Shown here: piece after piece, positions 35,317 to 44,004 of the stretch
Layout of the letters: the number at the start of each line of letters is the position of its first letter
How positions within the stretch are numbered: the stretch's first letter is position 1
NCBI GenBank assembly: GCA_002708845.1
Contig: PAPI01000022.1
Coordinates: forward strand, 62,001 to 126,000
Source of the DNA: Leeuwenhoekiella sp.
GTDB taxonomy: Bacteria > Bacteroidota > Bacteroidia > Flavobacteriales > Flavobacteriaceae
Reading direction: 5' to 3'
Length of the DNA stretch: 64,000 nucleotides
Notes under the pieces: model-generated
Database searches by the model: none
Told to the model about the DNA's origin: nothing
The model's input: only the letters and a program-made list of their open reading frames with translations
Position numbers and translations under genes: made by a program

Positions 35317-36285
35317 TTAGCAACAGCCACCACCGTCATAGTGAAAAGTGCTCTCACTAATGAAAATATCATCACGTCCCAGAGCAGCTAATGCTCCGGC
35401 AGTTTTATCACACACCGCCAGCGGCTGATTTTTGACCAAAACGTGTCCTTTTTTGTCATCAAAATGATCTTCAGAACCGTAATAAATCGCAGCCTTTCCG
35501 GTGAAAATACACGGACCATCTTCGGGCATCGGGTCTTTAATCGCGGCTACCTCTATCGATTCGATATAGATGAGTTCATCAGTGGGGTAGTTTTTCGGGT
35601 CGAGAATACGATAGGGCTTGCGCGCACGAATTTCAATCGTACCAAAACCGGCATCGGTTAATGCTTTTACATAATCCTTGATGGGCAGGCTTCCGCTTAA
35701 ACACAACGCGCGTAAACGCTCGTCTTCACGCAAGGTTTCATTCATTTCCTGCTCACAGGTAGGGTCGCTCATCACTAGTCTTCCGTGAGGTTTTAATACG
35801 CGGTACATCTCGGCAATCGCCTTCTTCAAATCTTCTGCTTTAAAAATATTGAAAAGACAGTTCTGTGCTGCTACATCAATACTATTGTCCTCAACCGGAA
35901 GGTTTAAAGCATCCCCTTTTTTAAGATCTACAAACTCACTTTTAAACCAGGGGTTTACAGCTTCGGCCTCGATGAAGTTTTTACGGGAAGCTTCCAGCAT
36001 TTCATCCACGACATCTACACCAATAACGCCCCCTTTTTGACGCGAGAAATAAGCGAATTGCAGCAGCTCCATTCCGCCACCGGCACCTACGTATAAAATA
36101 CGCGGATTGTTTGTAAGATCGCGGGCGTTTACGGTGCTTCCGCAGCCGTAATTCATCTCCTGCATAATCTTGGGAATCTTTAAGCCCGGCAATTCCCAGA
36201 TCGGGTTTGTGGTGCAGCACAATCCCACATCTGGGGTTAAAGCTGCATCGCGATACACATTTTTAGTAGTTTCTAAATAGCTCAT
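35317..36285 (-). CDS. arsM: Arsenosugar-type arsenite methyltransferase ArsM
   Basis: 322 residues from the ATG at 36285; a TTG nine codons upstream is in frame. A class I SAM-methyltransferase fold is shown by ILYVGAGGGMELL (66-71 glycines), GVIGVDVVDEML and VLKPHGRLVMSDP. The N-terminal Cys pair 'GLCCTTNPIWELPGL' (Cys23/24), 'EMNYGCGSTV' (Cys48) and the C-terminal Gly-Cys-Cys are typical of the ArsM group linked to ArsS. Seen: motifs and cysteines. Known: such enzymes methylate As(III) stepwise using SAM. Inferred: it supplies dimethylarsenite to ArsS. It is the last gene of the operon, eight genes from the CMD protein. Confidence 0.88.
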   Translation of the reverse strand: MSYLETTKNVYRDAALTPDVGLCCTTNPIWELPGLKIPKIMQEMNYGCGSTVNARDLTNNPRILYVGAGGGMELLQFAYFSRQKGGVIGVDVVDEMLEASRKNFIEAEAVNPWFKSEFVDLKKGDALNLPVEDNSIDVAAQNCLFNIFKAEDLKKAIAEMYRVLKPHGRLVMSDPTCEQEMNETLREDERLRALCLSGSLPIKDYVKALTDAGFGTIEIRARKPYRILDPKNYPTDELIYIESIEVAAIKDPMPEDGPCIFTGKAAIYYGSEDHFDDKKGHVLVKNQPLAVCDKTAGALAALGRDDIFISESTFHYDGGGCC

Positions 36286-36333
36286 AAATTGATGTTTTAG
36301 GGGAGTATCCAAAGACCTCCCGAATTAATTTTT

Positions 36334-37215
36334 TTACAATTGAATACCAAAACCCTGTAGTCCGCTTTCATAGGGCGGAAGAATTTCAGTATTATCCCAA
36401 ATTCCTGTGATTAAGGTTCGGGCATATTCCTGGGGTAAAAAATCGTTTTGCATCTTGGCATTTGCCAGTTTGTAATTGTATTCCATTGTGTGATGGGTAA
36501 ACTGAAAGCTTCCGTTCTGCTCTTCTAAAATCGCATACCACACCTGAGGTGAACCGTCATTTGCCGGCATCCCGATTACACCCGGATTGAGCCAGGTTTT
36601 ACCGTCTTTTTCCTGATTAAAAGGCAATCCACAATGTCCTGCTACAATCACATCGGCACCGGTTGCTTCAAAATTGGCTTGTTTGATTGGCCAGTCGGTC
36701 GACTTGTATACAAATTCAGAAACGTTGAAATAATCCCCGTGAACTACTGTAATGTCTTTTCCCGCAAAGCGGAAATCCATATGATTGGGTAATGTGGCTA
36801 TAAAATCAAGTGAACTTTTACTCAGCTTGCTCTGCGCATACGGAAACCACATCTGCGAAAAACCGTCACATCGCGATCCTTTTCTAAAGTCGCAACCGCA
36901 ATCTTCGGCACCATCCCGCAACTGTATTTCAACATTGCCCAAAATACTTTTGGCTCCCCAGATTTTAAAGAGTTGCACGACTTCTTCCGGCTGTGCGCAA
37001 TAGCCCACAATATCGCCGGTGCAAATACAGTTTTCGGGCTGTATATTTTGTGCTTCTGCAATTTGCTTCAGCTTTTCAAGGGCTTGTAGGTTGCTGTACA
37101 CCCCACCAAAAAGCAGAATTTTTCCGCTTAGCGAACCCAGATTTACGCGAATATTGCCACTTGAATGCTTTGAAGCCTGGTTTGTCTCAAGCTGATTTAC
37201 CACAGTTTTATCCAT
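36334..37215 (-). CDS. Metallophosphoesterase-like protein with altered metal ligands
   Basis: 293 residues from the ATG at 37215, which overlaps the symporter end by 19 bases; a start 14 codons earlier is also in frame. The YfcE-like calcineurin fold is clear: 'GKILLFGGVYSNLQALEKL', 'CICTGDIVGYCAQP', 'KSILGNVEIQL', 'ITVVHGDYFNVSEFVY' and 'DVIVAGHCGLPF'. However, the usual DxHSN metal motif reads GGVYSN, GNHD/GNCD reads GNVE, and GHTH reads GHCG. So several metal ligands and the catalytic His are lost while the fold is kept. It may be an altered esterase or a binding protein. Cysteines cluster in the insertion (about 116-128: DCGCDFRKGSRC). Confidence 0.78.
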   Translation of the reverse strand: MDKTVVNQLETNQASKHSSGNIRVNLGSLSGKILLFGGVYSNLQALEKLKQIAEAQNIQPENCICTGDIVGYCAQPEEVVQLFKIWGAKSILGNVEIQLRDGAEDCGCDFRKGSRCDGFSQMWFPYAQSKLSKSSLDFIATLPNHMDFRFAGKDITVVHGDYFNVSEFVYKSTDWPIKQANFEATGADVIVAGHCGLPFNQEKDGKTWLNPGVIGMPANDGSPQVWYAILEEQNGSFQFTHHTMEYNYKLANAKMQNDFLPQEYARTLITGIWDNTEILPPYESGLQGFGIQL

Positions 37216-38534
37216 GCCGGAATCATATATAAAATTAAACATGAAAATATGCCCCAAATGTTAACCCAAAGCAAGTCTGCATAAGGCCCGTTGGTTAAAA
37301 TCCAGGATTTGGGAATCAGGTCAAAAACCAATAAAAAACCAAAAGCGATTCCGCAGAAAATGCTCAGGTAAAAACTGATTTTAGGAGCGGGTAACTTCCA
37401 GAAAAAGAAAATAGGCGTAAGGCCAATAACCATAGTTCCGGAGATAGTGGTTGCTGATAATATTTCAGCATCCAGAAATACAGGAATAGTTCCTAAAACG
37501 ACCAGAACGCACATTGCTAATCTCCCAACTGAAATGCTTTCGCCTAGCTTTAAATCGATGGCAGCCAACTTTGAGAAGGATGAAAAAGTAGAGTCCAGGG
37601 TAGAAGCCGCTGAGGTGATCATAATAAAATTGATGACCAGCAAAATAACAGTTCCAAAGGCTTTGCCCACTTCTACAGCTGCCTGGCCCTGCATTCCCAT
37701 AGCCTGGGCGTATACACCTATTACACTAAAAAGTACAATGCAAGCTCCGCCCAAAACACTGGCCAAAAGAAAGCTCTTCAGTGTGACTTTTGGCGAACTT
37801 AAAAAGGCCCGATCTGTCAATACGGGATCGTGAAAGGGATAACTGAAGGACTGCAGGAATGCAGCAAAAAGCAGATTTAATCCCATATCAAAACTCCAGA
37901 CACCACTGTTTATCGTTTGCTCAACGGTGAAATTTGTAGTCGAATAAATACTCGCTAAAACCACAAACAACAAAACGCCAAACAGTCCCATCTGAATCAC
38001 ATCGGTAAAAATAGAACTGCTCATCCCCCCTTTTAGTGAATAGGCCAGTGTGAGCAACGTGAAAACAATAATAGAGGCGTAATACGGTGTACTCCCCATA
38101 TCGCCAAAGTAGCTTCCTATAACCATTGTATTACTCCAGACTTCATTAAAAAGGCGTATGGCAATTAAAATGGAAAATACCCGCATGGCATTTTTGCCAA
38201 ATCGCGATGTGAAAAATTCGTGTAAGCTTTTATAGCCTCCACGCGTACGTATAGAGTAGATAAGAATTCCGGCGATGGCAAAAGAAAGGTAATAAGCGGC
38301 ATACGCTACACCGCCTACAATACCAAACTCGAGCCCCAAATTTGCGGCGTTGGTAATACTTTTGGCGAAAATCCACGAGATGATTAGACTTCCCGTAAGC
38401 ATTATCACATTAGGTGCTTTTTTACGATGAGTAGCCTTAAAAAAATCACTTGTGGTTTTTGCCAATGGCGAAATGAAAAAGAGTATCAAACTTGATACGC
38501 TTATCAAACACCATTGCCAGATTGCTATATTCAA
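37197..38534 (-). CDS. Sodium/solute symporter-family transporter (arsenosugar locus)
   Basis: 445 residues with about 12 membrane segments and the SSS-family core: 'GGVAYAAYYLSFAIAGILIYSIRTRGGYKSLHEFFTSRFG' in helices 2-3, 'AYSLKGGMSSSIFTDVIQMGLF' and 'SAASTLDSTFSSFSKLAAID'. The start is TTG at 38534 (no ATG in reach). It sits in the inner membrane and imports a small solute using the sodium gradient. Being between susD and the phosphoesterase-like gene, with a 14-base gap and a 19-base overlap, it almost surely handles the same compound as the SusCD pair. Confidence 0.85.
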   Translation of the reverse strand: MNIAIWQWCLISVSSLILFFISPLAKTTSDFFKATHRKKAPNVIMLTGSLIISWIFAKSITNAANLGLEFGIVGGVAYAAYYLSFAIAGILIYSIRTRGGYKSLHEFFTSRFGKNAMRVFSILIAIRLFNEVWSNTMVIGSYFGDMGSTPYYASIIVFTLLTLAYSLKGGMSSSIFTDVIQMGLFGVLLFVVLASIYSTTNFTVEQTINSGVWSFDMGLNLLFAAFLQSFSYPFHDPVLTDRAFLSSPKVTLKSFLLASVLGGACIVLFSVIGVYAQAMGMQGQAAVEVGKAFGTVILLVINFIMITSAASTLDSTFSSFSKLAAIDLKLGESISVGRLAMCVLVVLGTIPVFLDAEILSATTISGTMVIGLTPIFFFWKLPAPKISFYLSIFCGIAFGFLLVFDLIPKSWILTNGPYADLLWVNIWGIFSCLILYMIPAWIKLW

Positions 38535-38548
38535 ACCGTTCTTTTTAA

Positions 38549-39991
38549 TTAATTATCCCACCAAACCGGGCTGTTGATACTGTTACCATTTGTGGCTGTT
38601 GCTGCGGCCTGGTAATTATCAGCATTTAAAGCTTCTTCCTCTGCGGGGTAGGGCATACGCACCGGGATGAGTCCGTCATTTAAACTTGCGGCTACCGGCT
38701 TAAATTCCGGGAATCCCGTTCTGCGCCATTCTACCCAGCCTTCGTAGCCGTTTATGATATTGGAAATCCATTTTTGGGTAATGATTTGTTGCAGCGGCGT
38801 GGTGCCTGCTGCATTATATGCTGCAGTACCGGTCAAATAACCTGCGGGTAGCGGTGTGCTCCAATATTCAAAAGCCAGATTTACTCCGGTATCGTACAGG
38901 CTTTCTGCATCTGCATTGATGTATTGCTTTTGAGCGGCTTCAGCCAGGAGAAAATAGGTTTCCCAGGCCGTCATAAAGTTGGCATCCAACTGTGCTGTGT
39001 TTTCCCGAAAAATGGTTCCTGCCAGTGAATAATTAGCAGGTTCGATTGAAGTTTGCGAAGCATTGATCCCGTTGATTAACCCATTAAATGCACCCGAATT
39101 GGAATTTGCAAACGGTCTAAAAAATGTGCCGATACGATCATCATCTAAATCGGTTAAGATTTCATCCATCGTTTCAGAAAGTACAAAATTGTTGAAATCT
39201 CCTGCCCGTAATTGCGCAAAGCGAAAACTATTAGGTGCCGAAGCTGTAAAGTCAAAAACTGCATTGTCTGCATTGGTTTTGATGTAGTTTCCGCCGGTGT
39301 AGATCGAAGCGATTTGTGCAGCCACATCCTCCTGACCTGAAATGCGCATCAAGGCTTTCAGTTTTAAGGAATTTGCAAGTTGAACCCATTTGCTCAGGTT
39401 ACCGTTAAAAAACAAATCGCCCTCCAAAGTTACCGCTCCGTCATAGGCATTCAATGCAGCAATACCTTTGTCTAGATTGTCCAGTATTCCGCCATCGGCA
39501 AGATAGATATCTTCCTGAGCATCGTAGGCGGCTGTCACCGTTCCGTCAATACCATTAAAAGCTTCAAAATAGGGTACATCTCCAAAAAGATCAGTAAGCC
39601 CCTGTGTCATATAGGCTTTTAGTATCAAAGCCGGACCTTCATAAACTTTAAAGGTTTCGTTGCTTTGAGCCTGTTGCAGCAGCAGTTCATTATCCCGAAG
39701 ATTGGTGTAAAAAATGGGCCACGGATTCCCACCAAGCTGAGGTGACTTTAGCGCATGGCGGTCAAACAGGTTAAAATCTAAAGCGGTGCGGTGCTGCGAG
39801 AGTAAATCGCCCGCGGCAAAGCCTTCATAGCTCATTTGCTCGCCGTAGTCGTAGATCACCTGCCGAAGCAATAATCCCGGTTGCACGCTTACGGGTGCAT
39901 TAGGATTTGTATTTAGTTCTTCAAAATCTGTCGTGCATCCCGTAACAATAAACAAGGTTGCAATCAGTATTTTATATATCGTGTTTTTCAT
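38549..39991 (-). CDS. SusD/RagB-family nutrient-binding outer membrane lipoprotein
   Basis: 480 residues with lipobox IVTGC (Cys19) and 'TDFEELNTNPNAPVSVQPGLLLRQVIYDYG', the SusD-like_2 entry. Helical TPR-like scaffold segments follow, ending 'WWDN'. It forms the lid of the SusC channel on the cell surface and binds substrate. It lies 30 bases after susC. No glycoside hydrolase or polysaccharide lyase is in the locus, so this pair is unlikely to serve a polysaccharide. Confidence 0.9.
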   Translation of the reverse strand: MKNTIYKILIATLFIVTGCTTDFEELNTNPNAPVSVQPGLLLRQVIYDYGEQMSYEGFAAGDLLSQHRTALDFNLFDRHALKSPQLGGNPWPIFYTNLRDNELLLQQAQSNETFKVYEGPALILKAYMTQGLTDLFGDVPYFEAFNGIDGTVTAAYDAQEDIYLADGGILDNLDKGIAALNAYDGAVTLEGDLFFNGNLSKWVQLANSLKLKALMRISGQEDVAAQIASIYTGGNYIKTNADNAVFDFTASAPNSFRFAQLRAGDFNNFVLSETMDEILTDLDDDRIGTFFRPFANSNSGAFNGLINGINASQTSIEPANYSLAGTIFRENTAQLDANFMTAWETYFLLAEAAQKQYINADAESLYDTGVNLAFEYWSTPLPAGYLTGTAAYNAAGTTPLQQIITQKWISNIINGYEGWVEWRRTGFPEFKPVAASLNDGLIPVRMPYPAEEEALNADNYQAAATATNGNSINSPVWWDN

Positions 39992-40021
39992 CTTTTTAAA
40001 CGTTTAGTCAGGCTTAAAGCC

Positions 40022-43000
40022 TTAGAAATTAAATCCTGCTTTAAGACCGATGCTTCTGGTTGTTACGTAGCTCATATCTTCAACGCCGCTTACAAAACCG
40101 GAGCCCTGTACGGCGAGTTGCTCAGGATCAAAATGTGGTATTTCGCTAATGGCAAAAAGGTTACGACCTACCAAAGCCAGATTGAGATCCATACCATTTG
40201 AAAGGCCTAAAAATCCATCTTTAAAGCTGAAGGTATATCCGACTGAAAACTGGCGCAGTTTTAAAAACGAAGCGTCATACACGTTGTTTTCTTCGTGATT
40301 ACGATCGTAAAACTGACGGTAGTAGGTTTCTGCCGAAACTGAAGTGGTATTTGGTACATATTGCGGATCTGCAGCAGTTCCTACATTGACCACACCTTGT
40401 GGAATAATCCCTTCTTCAGGGCGGTTGGCAGTCTCCGCAAGTTGCCCGCCAACGGTTCCCAATGCACGCGTACGTGAAACGAGTTCGCCACCTTGTCTCC
40501 AATCTAATAAGAAATTGAGATTCCAGTTTTTATAGGTGAAGTCGTTATTCCAGCCCAGCATAAAATCTGGTGTATAGTTGCCTATTTTTTTAAGCGTGTT
40601 ATCCGCTATATAACTTCCTGAATCGGTAAGGATAAACTGGCCGTCTTCGGTTTTTTGATATCCGGTACCGTAAATATCTCCTATGCGTCCGCCTTCTTCG
40701 ACTTGAAACCAAACCGTCTGGTTGGCACTGTCGTAAATTCGGCTAAAAGCAAGAGTCAGCCTTCCGTCAGCTTGCGGTAAGCTTTCTACCCGCGAGGTGC
40801 TGGTGCTGAAATTAAAAATCGAATTCCATTTAAAATTTGACGTGAGCACCGGGGTAAATGCAGCAATAAGCTCAACACCCTGCGTGCGTACTTCTCCACC
40901 GTTAACCACCTGCTGGTTGTAACCAGAAGAAATCGCAATAGGTAAAGAGATGATTTGATCCCGGGTCAGGGCATTATAATAAGTAGCATCCAGGCGAATA
41001 CGGTCTTTTAAAAACCGAATATCTGCACCCACTTCGTAGGACGTAGTTTGCTCCGGTTTTAAGTTGGCATTCGGGATGAAATTTTGATTGCTAAAGGTAG
41101 GCTGCCCGTTATAAGGGGTCTGCGAAATAAAAGCGCCGCTGGTTTGATACGGCTGGGTATCGTTACCTACCTGAGCCACACTGGCCCGTAACTGAGCGTA
41201 GGATACAGCTTCCGGCAGTTGCGCAACTTCAGATAAAATAAAACTGGCAGATGCCGAAGGATAAAAGAACGACGTCCCGTCTACCGAAAATGGAGTAGCT
41301 AAAGCACTTGACCAGTCGTTACGCCCGGTGACATCCAGAAACAGAAAGCCGCGGTAGCCCAGTTTAGCAATTCCGTAGAACGAATTGATGCGTTTATTGG
41401 CTTCATACTGAAATACATCAATAGGCGATGCAGCGTTGTTGAGGTTGAAAATTCCCGGTTGCGCGAGGTTGACCGTTTGTGATTGTTTGGTACTTGCTTT
41501 TTGATCAAGACGGTTTCCGCCCAGCGAAATATCTAAAGAAACATCTCCCAGAATTTTGTTGTAATTCAGGAGGAAATCGGTATTGATCTCGCGGTAAAAG
41601 ACATCGTGTTCTGCATAGCCTCCGTTTTTAAAGCGGTTAGAACTGAAAGAACGACGCAGCTTTCGGGTTTCGTTAGAGTAATCCATACCCGTGCGTACCG
41701 CCAGACTTAAATTGGGTGTAAACTGGTGTTTGATTGACATATTTCCAAAAACGCGATCGCGGTTAAACGAATTGCGATTTTCATACATAATGAAAAACGG
41801 ATTGTCAAAATAGGTGTAGTTAAACGAGTACTGTTGTATGCCTTCTAATCCCGGCTGCCAGTAATTACGCAGACTGTTAATGTCAAGGGAACGCGGTCCC
41901 CAGGCAACCAGCGTATAGTTTGCGTTCTCACTACCGTATCCGTTTGCAGGACGGTTGTCACTACCCGAATTTACGTAGCTTATTGAAGCATTAAAGGTGG
42001 TTTTATCGGTGGGTTTAAAATTGAGTTTTGCCGCAACCGTCTGTCGGTCGAGGTTTACTCCGGGAATGATCGATTCGCTACGCAGATCGGTAAACGAAAG
42101 ACGGTAATTGCCATTGTCAAAAGCACTGCCAATCGCGATATTATTTATCGTGGTAACCCCGGTCTCGTAGAAGTTTTTTACATTATCGGGATGCGAATCA
42201 AAAGCAGTCGGAGTAATGGGAAGATTGTTATACAATGCGGTATCACCACCGCGCACCACTGTACCGTCAGCTAAAGTAACCGGTGAGTCAAACTGCGCGA
42301 TTAAGGTACCCTGATCCAGACGCGGTCCCCAGGAATAGGAGATGAGGTCATTGACACCACCACCCAGACCGTCTACAAACTCAAACTGGCCGGAGTTTCC
42401 TTGTCCGTATTTATTTTGAAATTCAGGAAGCTTAAAAGGGGTGTCTACAAACAGCGACGTATTGATGCTGATGCCGAGTCCTTTTGATTTGCTGCCGTTT
42501 TTGGTTTCAATAATGATAACCCCGTTAGATGCACGCGTCCCGTAAAGTGCAGCAGCACTGGGACCTTTTAACACACTTACTGAAGCGATATCGTCCGGAT
42601 TTACTTCCATAGCTCCGTTACCAAAATCAATCTCCTGAAAGCCTGCAGCGGCCTCATTAGTATTATTGAAAACCGTGTTGTTGTTGATTGGCGTTCCATC
42701 TACAATAAACAACGGATTGTTGTTGGAAAATGAAGCTTCCCCACGAATCGTGATTTTTGAAGAAGAACCCACACCCGTGGCTCCCTGAGAGACCGTAACT
42801 CCGGCCAATTTACCAGCCAGATTGTCTAAGAAGTTGGGTGCTTTTACTTCTGAGACTTCTTCGGCTTCAATGGTTTGAACCACATAGCCCAGTTCTTTGG
42901 TTTCCCGCTCCAGACCCAGTGCCGTGATGACCACTTCGTCTAAGTCTGTGGTAGATTCCTGCAATGTGACGTTGATAACCGACTGCCTGTTAATCGCGAC

Positions 43001-43237
43001 AGTCTGGGTAATAAATCCTATTGCAGAAAAACGCAGTTGAGATCCTGTTTCAGGTACTTCAATTTGATAGTTTCCGTCTTCATCTGTAATGGTCGCTGCA
43101 TTGGTGTCAACTGCGATGACATTTACAAAAGGAACAGTGGTGCCGTCAACCGCTGTGGTTACCGTGCCGGTAATGGTAGTTTGGCCATTTGCAAATGCGC
43201 AAAGCAAGAGCATGAGCCCAACGTATAGGTATTTCAT
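40022..43237 (-). CDS. SusC/RagA-family TonB-dependent outer membrane transporter
   Basis: 1071 residues. A signal peptide (ending ANGQ) is followed by a carboxypeptidase-like regulatory domain (about 20-95), a TonB-box region near LDEVVITALG, a plug (about 110-240; SSKITIRGEASFSNNNPLFIVDG) and a 22-strand barrel ending GLKAGFNF. It takes up a substrate through the outer membrane in a TonB-dependent way, with the SusD lipoprotein as lid. Its position inside the arsenosugar operon, downstream of a glycosyltransferase gene, is the main clue to its substrate. Confidence 0.92.
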   Translation of the reverse strand: MKYLYVGLMLLLCAFANGQTTITGTVTTAVDGTTVPFVNVIAVDTNAATITDEDGNYQIEVPETGSQLRFSAIGFITQTVAINRQSVINVTLQESTTDLDEVVITALGLERETKELGYVVQTIEAEEVSEVKAPNFLDNLAGKLAGVTVSQGATGVGSSSKITIRGEASFSNNNPLFIVDGTPINNNTVFNNTNEAAAGFQEIDFGNGAMEVNPDDIASVSVLKGPSAAALYGTRASNGVIIIETKNGSKSKGLGISINTSLFVDTPFKLPEFQNKYGQGNSGQFEFVDGLGGGVNDLISYSWGPRLDQGTLIAQFDSPVTLADGTVVRGGDTALYNNLPITPTAFDSHPDNVKNFYETGVTTINNIAIGSAFDNGNYRLSFTDLRSESIIPGVNLDRQTVAAKLNFKPTDKTTFNASISYVNSGSDNRPANGYGSENANYTLVAWGPRSLDINSLRNYWQPGLEGIQQYSFNYTYFDNPFFIMYENRNSFNRDRVFGNMSIKHQFTPNLSLAVRTGMDYSNETRKLRRSFSSNRFKNGGYAEHDVFYREINTDFLLNYNKILGDVSLDISLGGNRLDQKASTKQSQTVNLAQPGIFNLNNAASPIDVFQYEANKRINSFYGIAKLGYRGFLFLDVTGRNDWSSALATPFSVDGTSFFYPSASASFILSEVAQLPEAVSYAQLRASVAQVGNDTQPYQTSGAFISQTPYNGQPTFSNQNFIPNANLKPEQTTSYEVGADIRFLKDRIRLDATYYNALTRDQIISLPIAISSGYNQQVVNGGEVRTQGVELIAAFTPVLTSNFKWNSIFNFSTSTSRVESLPQADGRLTLAFSRIYDSANQTVWFQVEEGGRIGDIYGTGYQKTEDGQFILTDSGSYIADNTLKKIGNYTPDFMLGWNNDFTYKNWNLNFLLDWRQGGELVSRTRALGTVGGQLAETANRPEEGIIPQGVVNVGTAADPQYVPNTTSVSAETYYRQFYDRNHEENNVYDASFLKLRQFSVGYTFSFKDGFLGLSNGMDLNLALVGRNLFAISEIPHFDPEQLAVQGSGFVSGVEDMSYVTTRSIGLKAGFNF

Positions 43238-43306
43238 TGTATAAAATAAAGTTAGTAGTAGTGCACAACCAAAGTCGTGTAAAATGGGATAGCCATTGGC
43301 TATTTG

Positions 43307-43990
43307 TTAAGCGGAAAGTCTTGCGGGTGAGCCTTTGTTGAAAAAAACTCCGGAATAATTTTGACTAAAAAATACACGTTCAACCGCTTCGATGGGTTTG
43401 TGTATTTTGATAGCTGATTTTAATTGAGTCCTAAGCTGAAAATTTAACTTTTGGGTGCTATTCAATAGCGGCTGAATGTCTTCAGCAGAATCCAGATCCT
43501 GAAGCGTTTCCAGAAAGAGCGCTTCTATTTTTTTCGCCTGTACCAGTCTGACAATGCTCGCCGTAAGTGTGCTGGTTTGCCAGGGTAATTTTAAAAACGA
43601 AACCGGATTGAAATGGGATTTTTTCAACCCCATCAGGTAAAAACCACCGTCCTGAGAAGGTCCCAGAACCAGCGGACAGGTTTTTAGTTTTTCTTCCGCT
43701 TTTGCGAAATGATCTTTGGTTAAATGCGGCGTGTCATTACCTACACTGATGATTTGTTCAAAGCCCAGATTGTAAATGTCCTGTATCGCATTTGTAAACC
43801 TTTCGCCAAATGTTGAGCCTCGCTGTTCATCTTCTGAATACACAAAATATTCAAGTTCGGTTTGTTTTACCGTTTTAAGAATCTGCGCGTTGAGGGTTTC
43901 AAAAACAGATACCGCGTTGCGAAAGCGTTTATGCTTTGCATCTTGCTGCGCCGAGCGCGCAAATACGAGTATGGCTGTTTTTGCAGTAAT
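43307..43990 (-). CDS. CofC-like glycosyltransferase, arsenosugar locus (first copy; ATT start)
   Basis: Read from an ATT at 43990 the protein has 227 residues and starts ITAKTAILVFARSAQQDAKHKRF, the expected nucleotide-sugar-binding strand. Standard starts only allow a GTG at 43843, which removes that strand, so the non-canonical ATT (or a rare CTG at 44026) is more likely. The body has 'ISVGNDTPHLTKDHF' and 'VLGPSQDGGFYLMGL', as in DUF2064/TIGR04282-type glycosyltransferases tied to arsenosugar synthesis. It starts 14 bases after arsS. Alternatively a sequencing error has removed a normal start. Confidence 0.75.
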   Translation of the reverse strand: MTAKTAILVFARSAQQDAKHKRFRNAVSVFETLNAQILKTVKQTELEYFVYSEDEQRGSTFGERFTNAIQDIYNLGFEQIISVGNDTPHLTKDHFAKAEEKLKTCPLVLGPSQDGGFYLMGLKKSHFNPVSFLKLPWQTSTLTASIVRLVQAKKIEALFLETLQDLDSAEDIQPLLNSTQKLNFQLRTQLKSAIKIHKPIEAVERVFFSQNYSGVFFNKGSPARLSA

Positions 43991-44004
43991 GCTATTCTTT
44001 TTTG

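Noticed and set aside
38549..43237. SusC/SusD as a polysaccharide utilisation locus
   Set aside because: No glycoside hydrolase, lyase, sulfatase or SusR/ECF regulator is present nearby. The flanking genes belong to arsenosugar synthesis.
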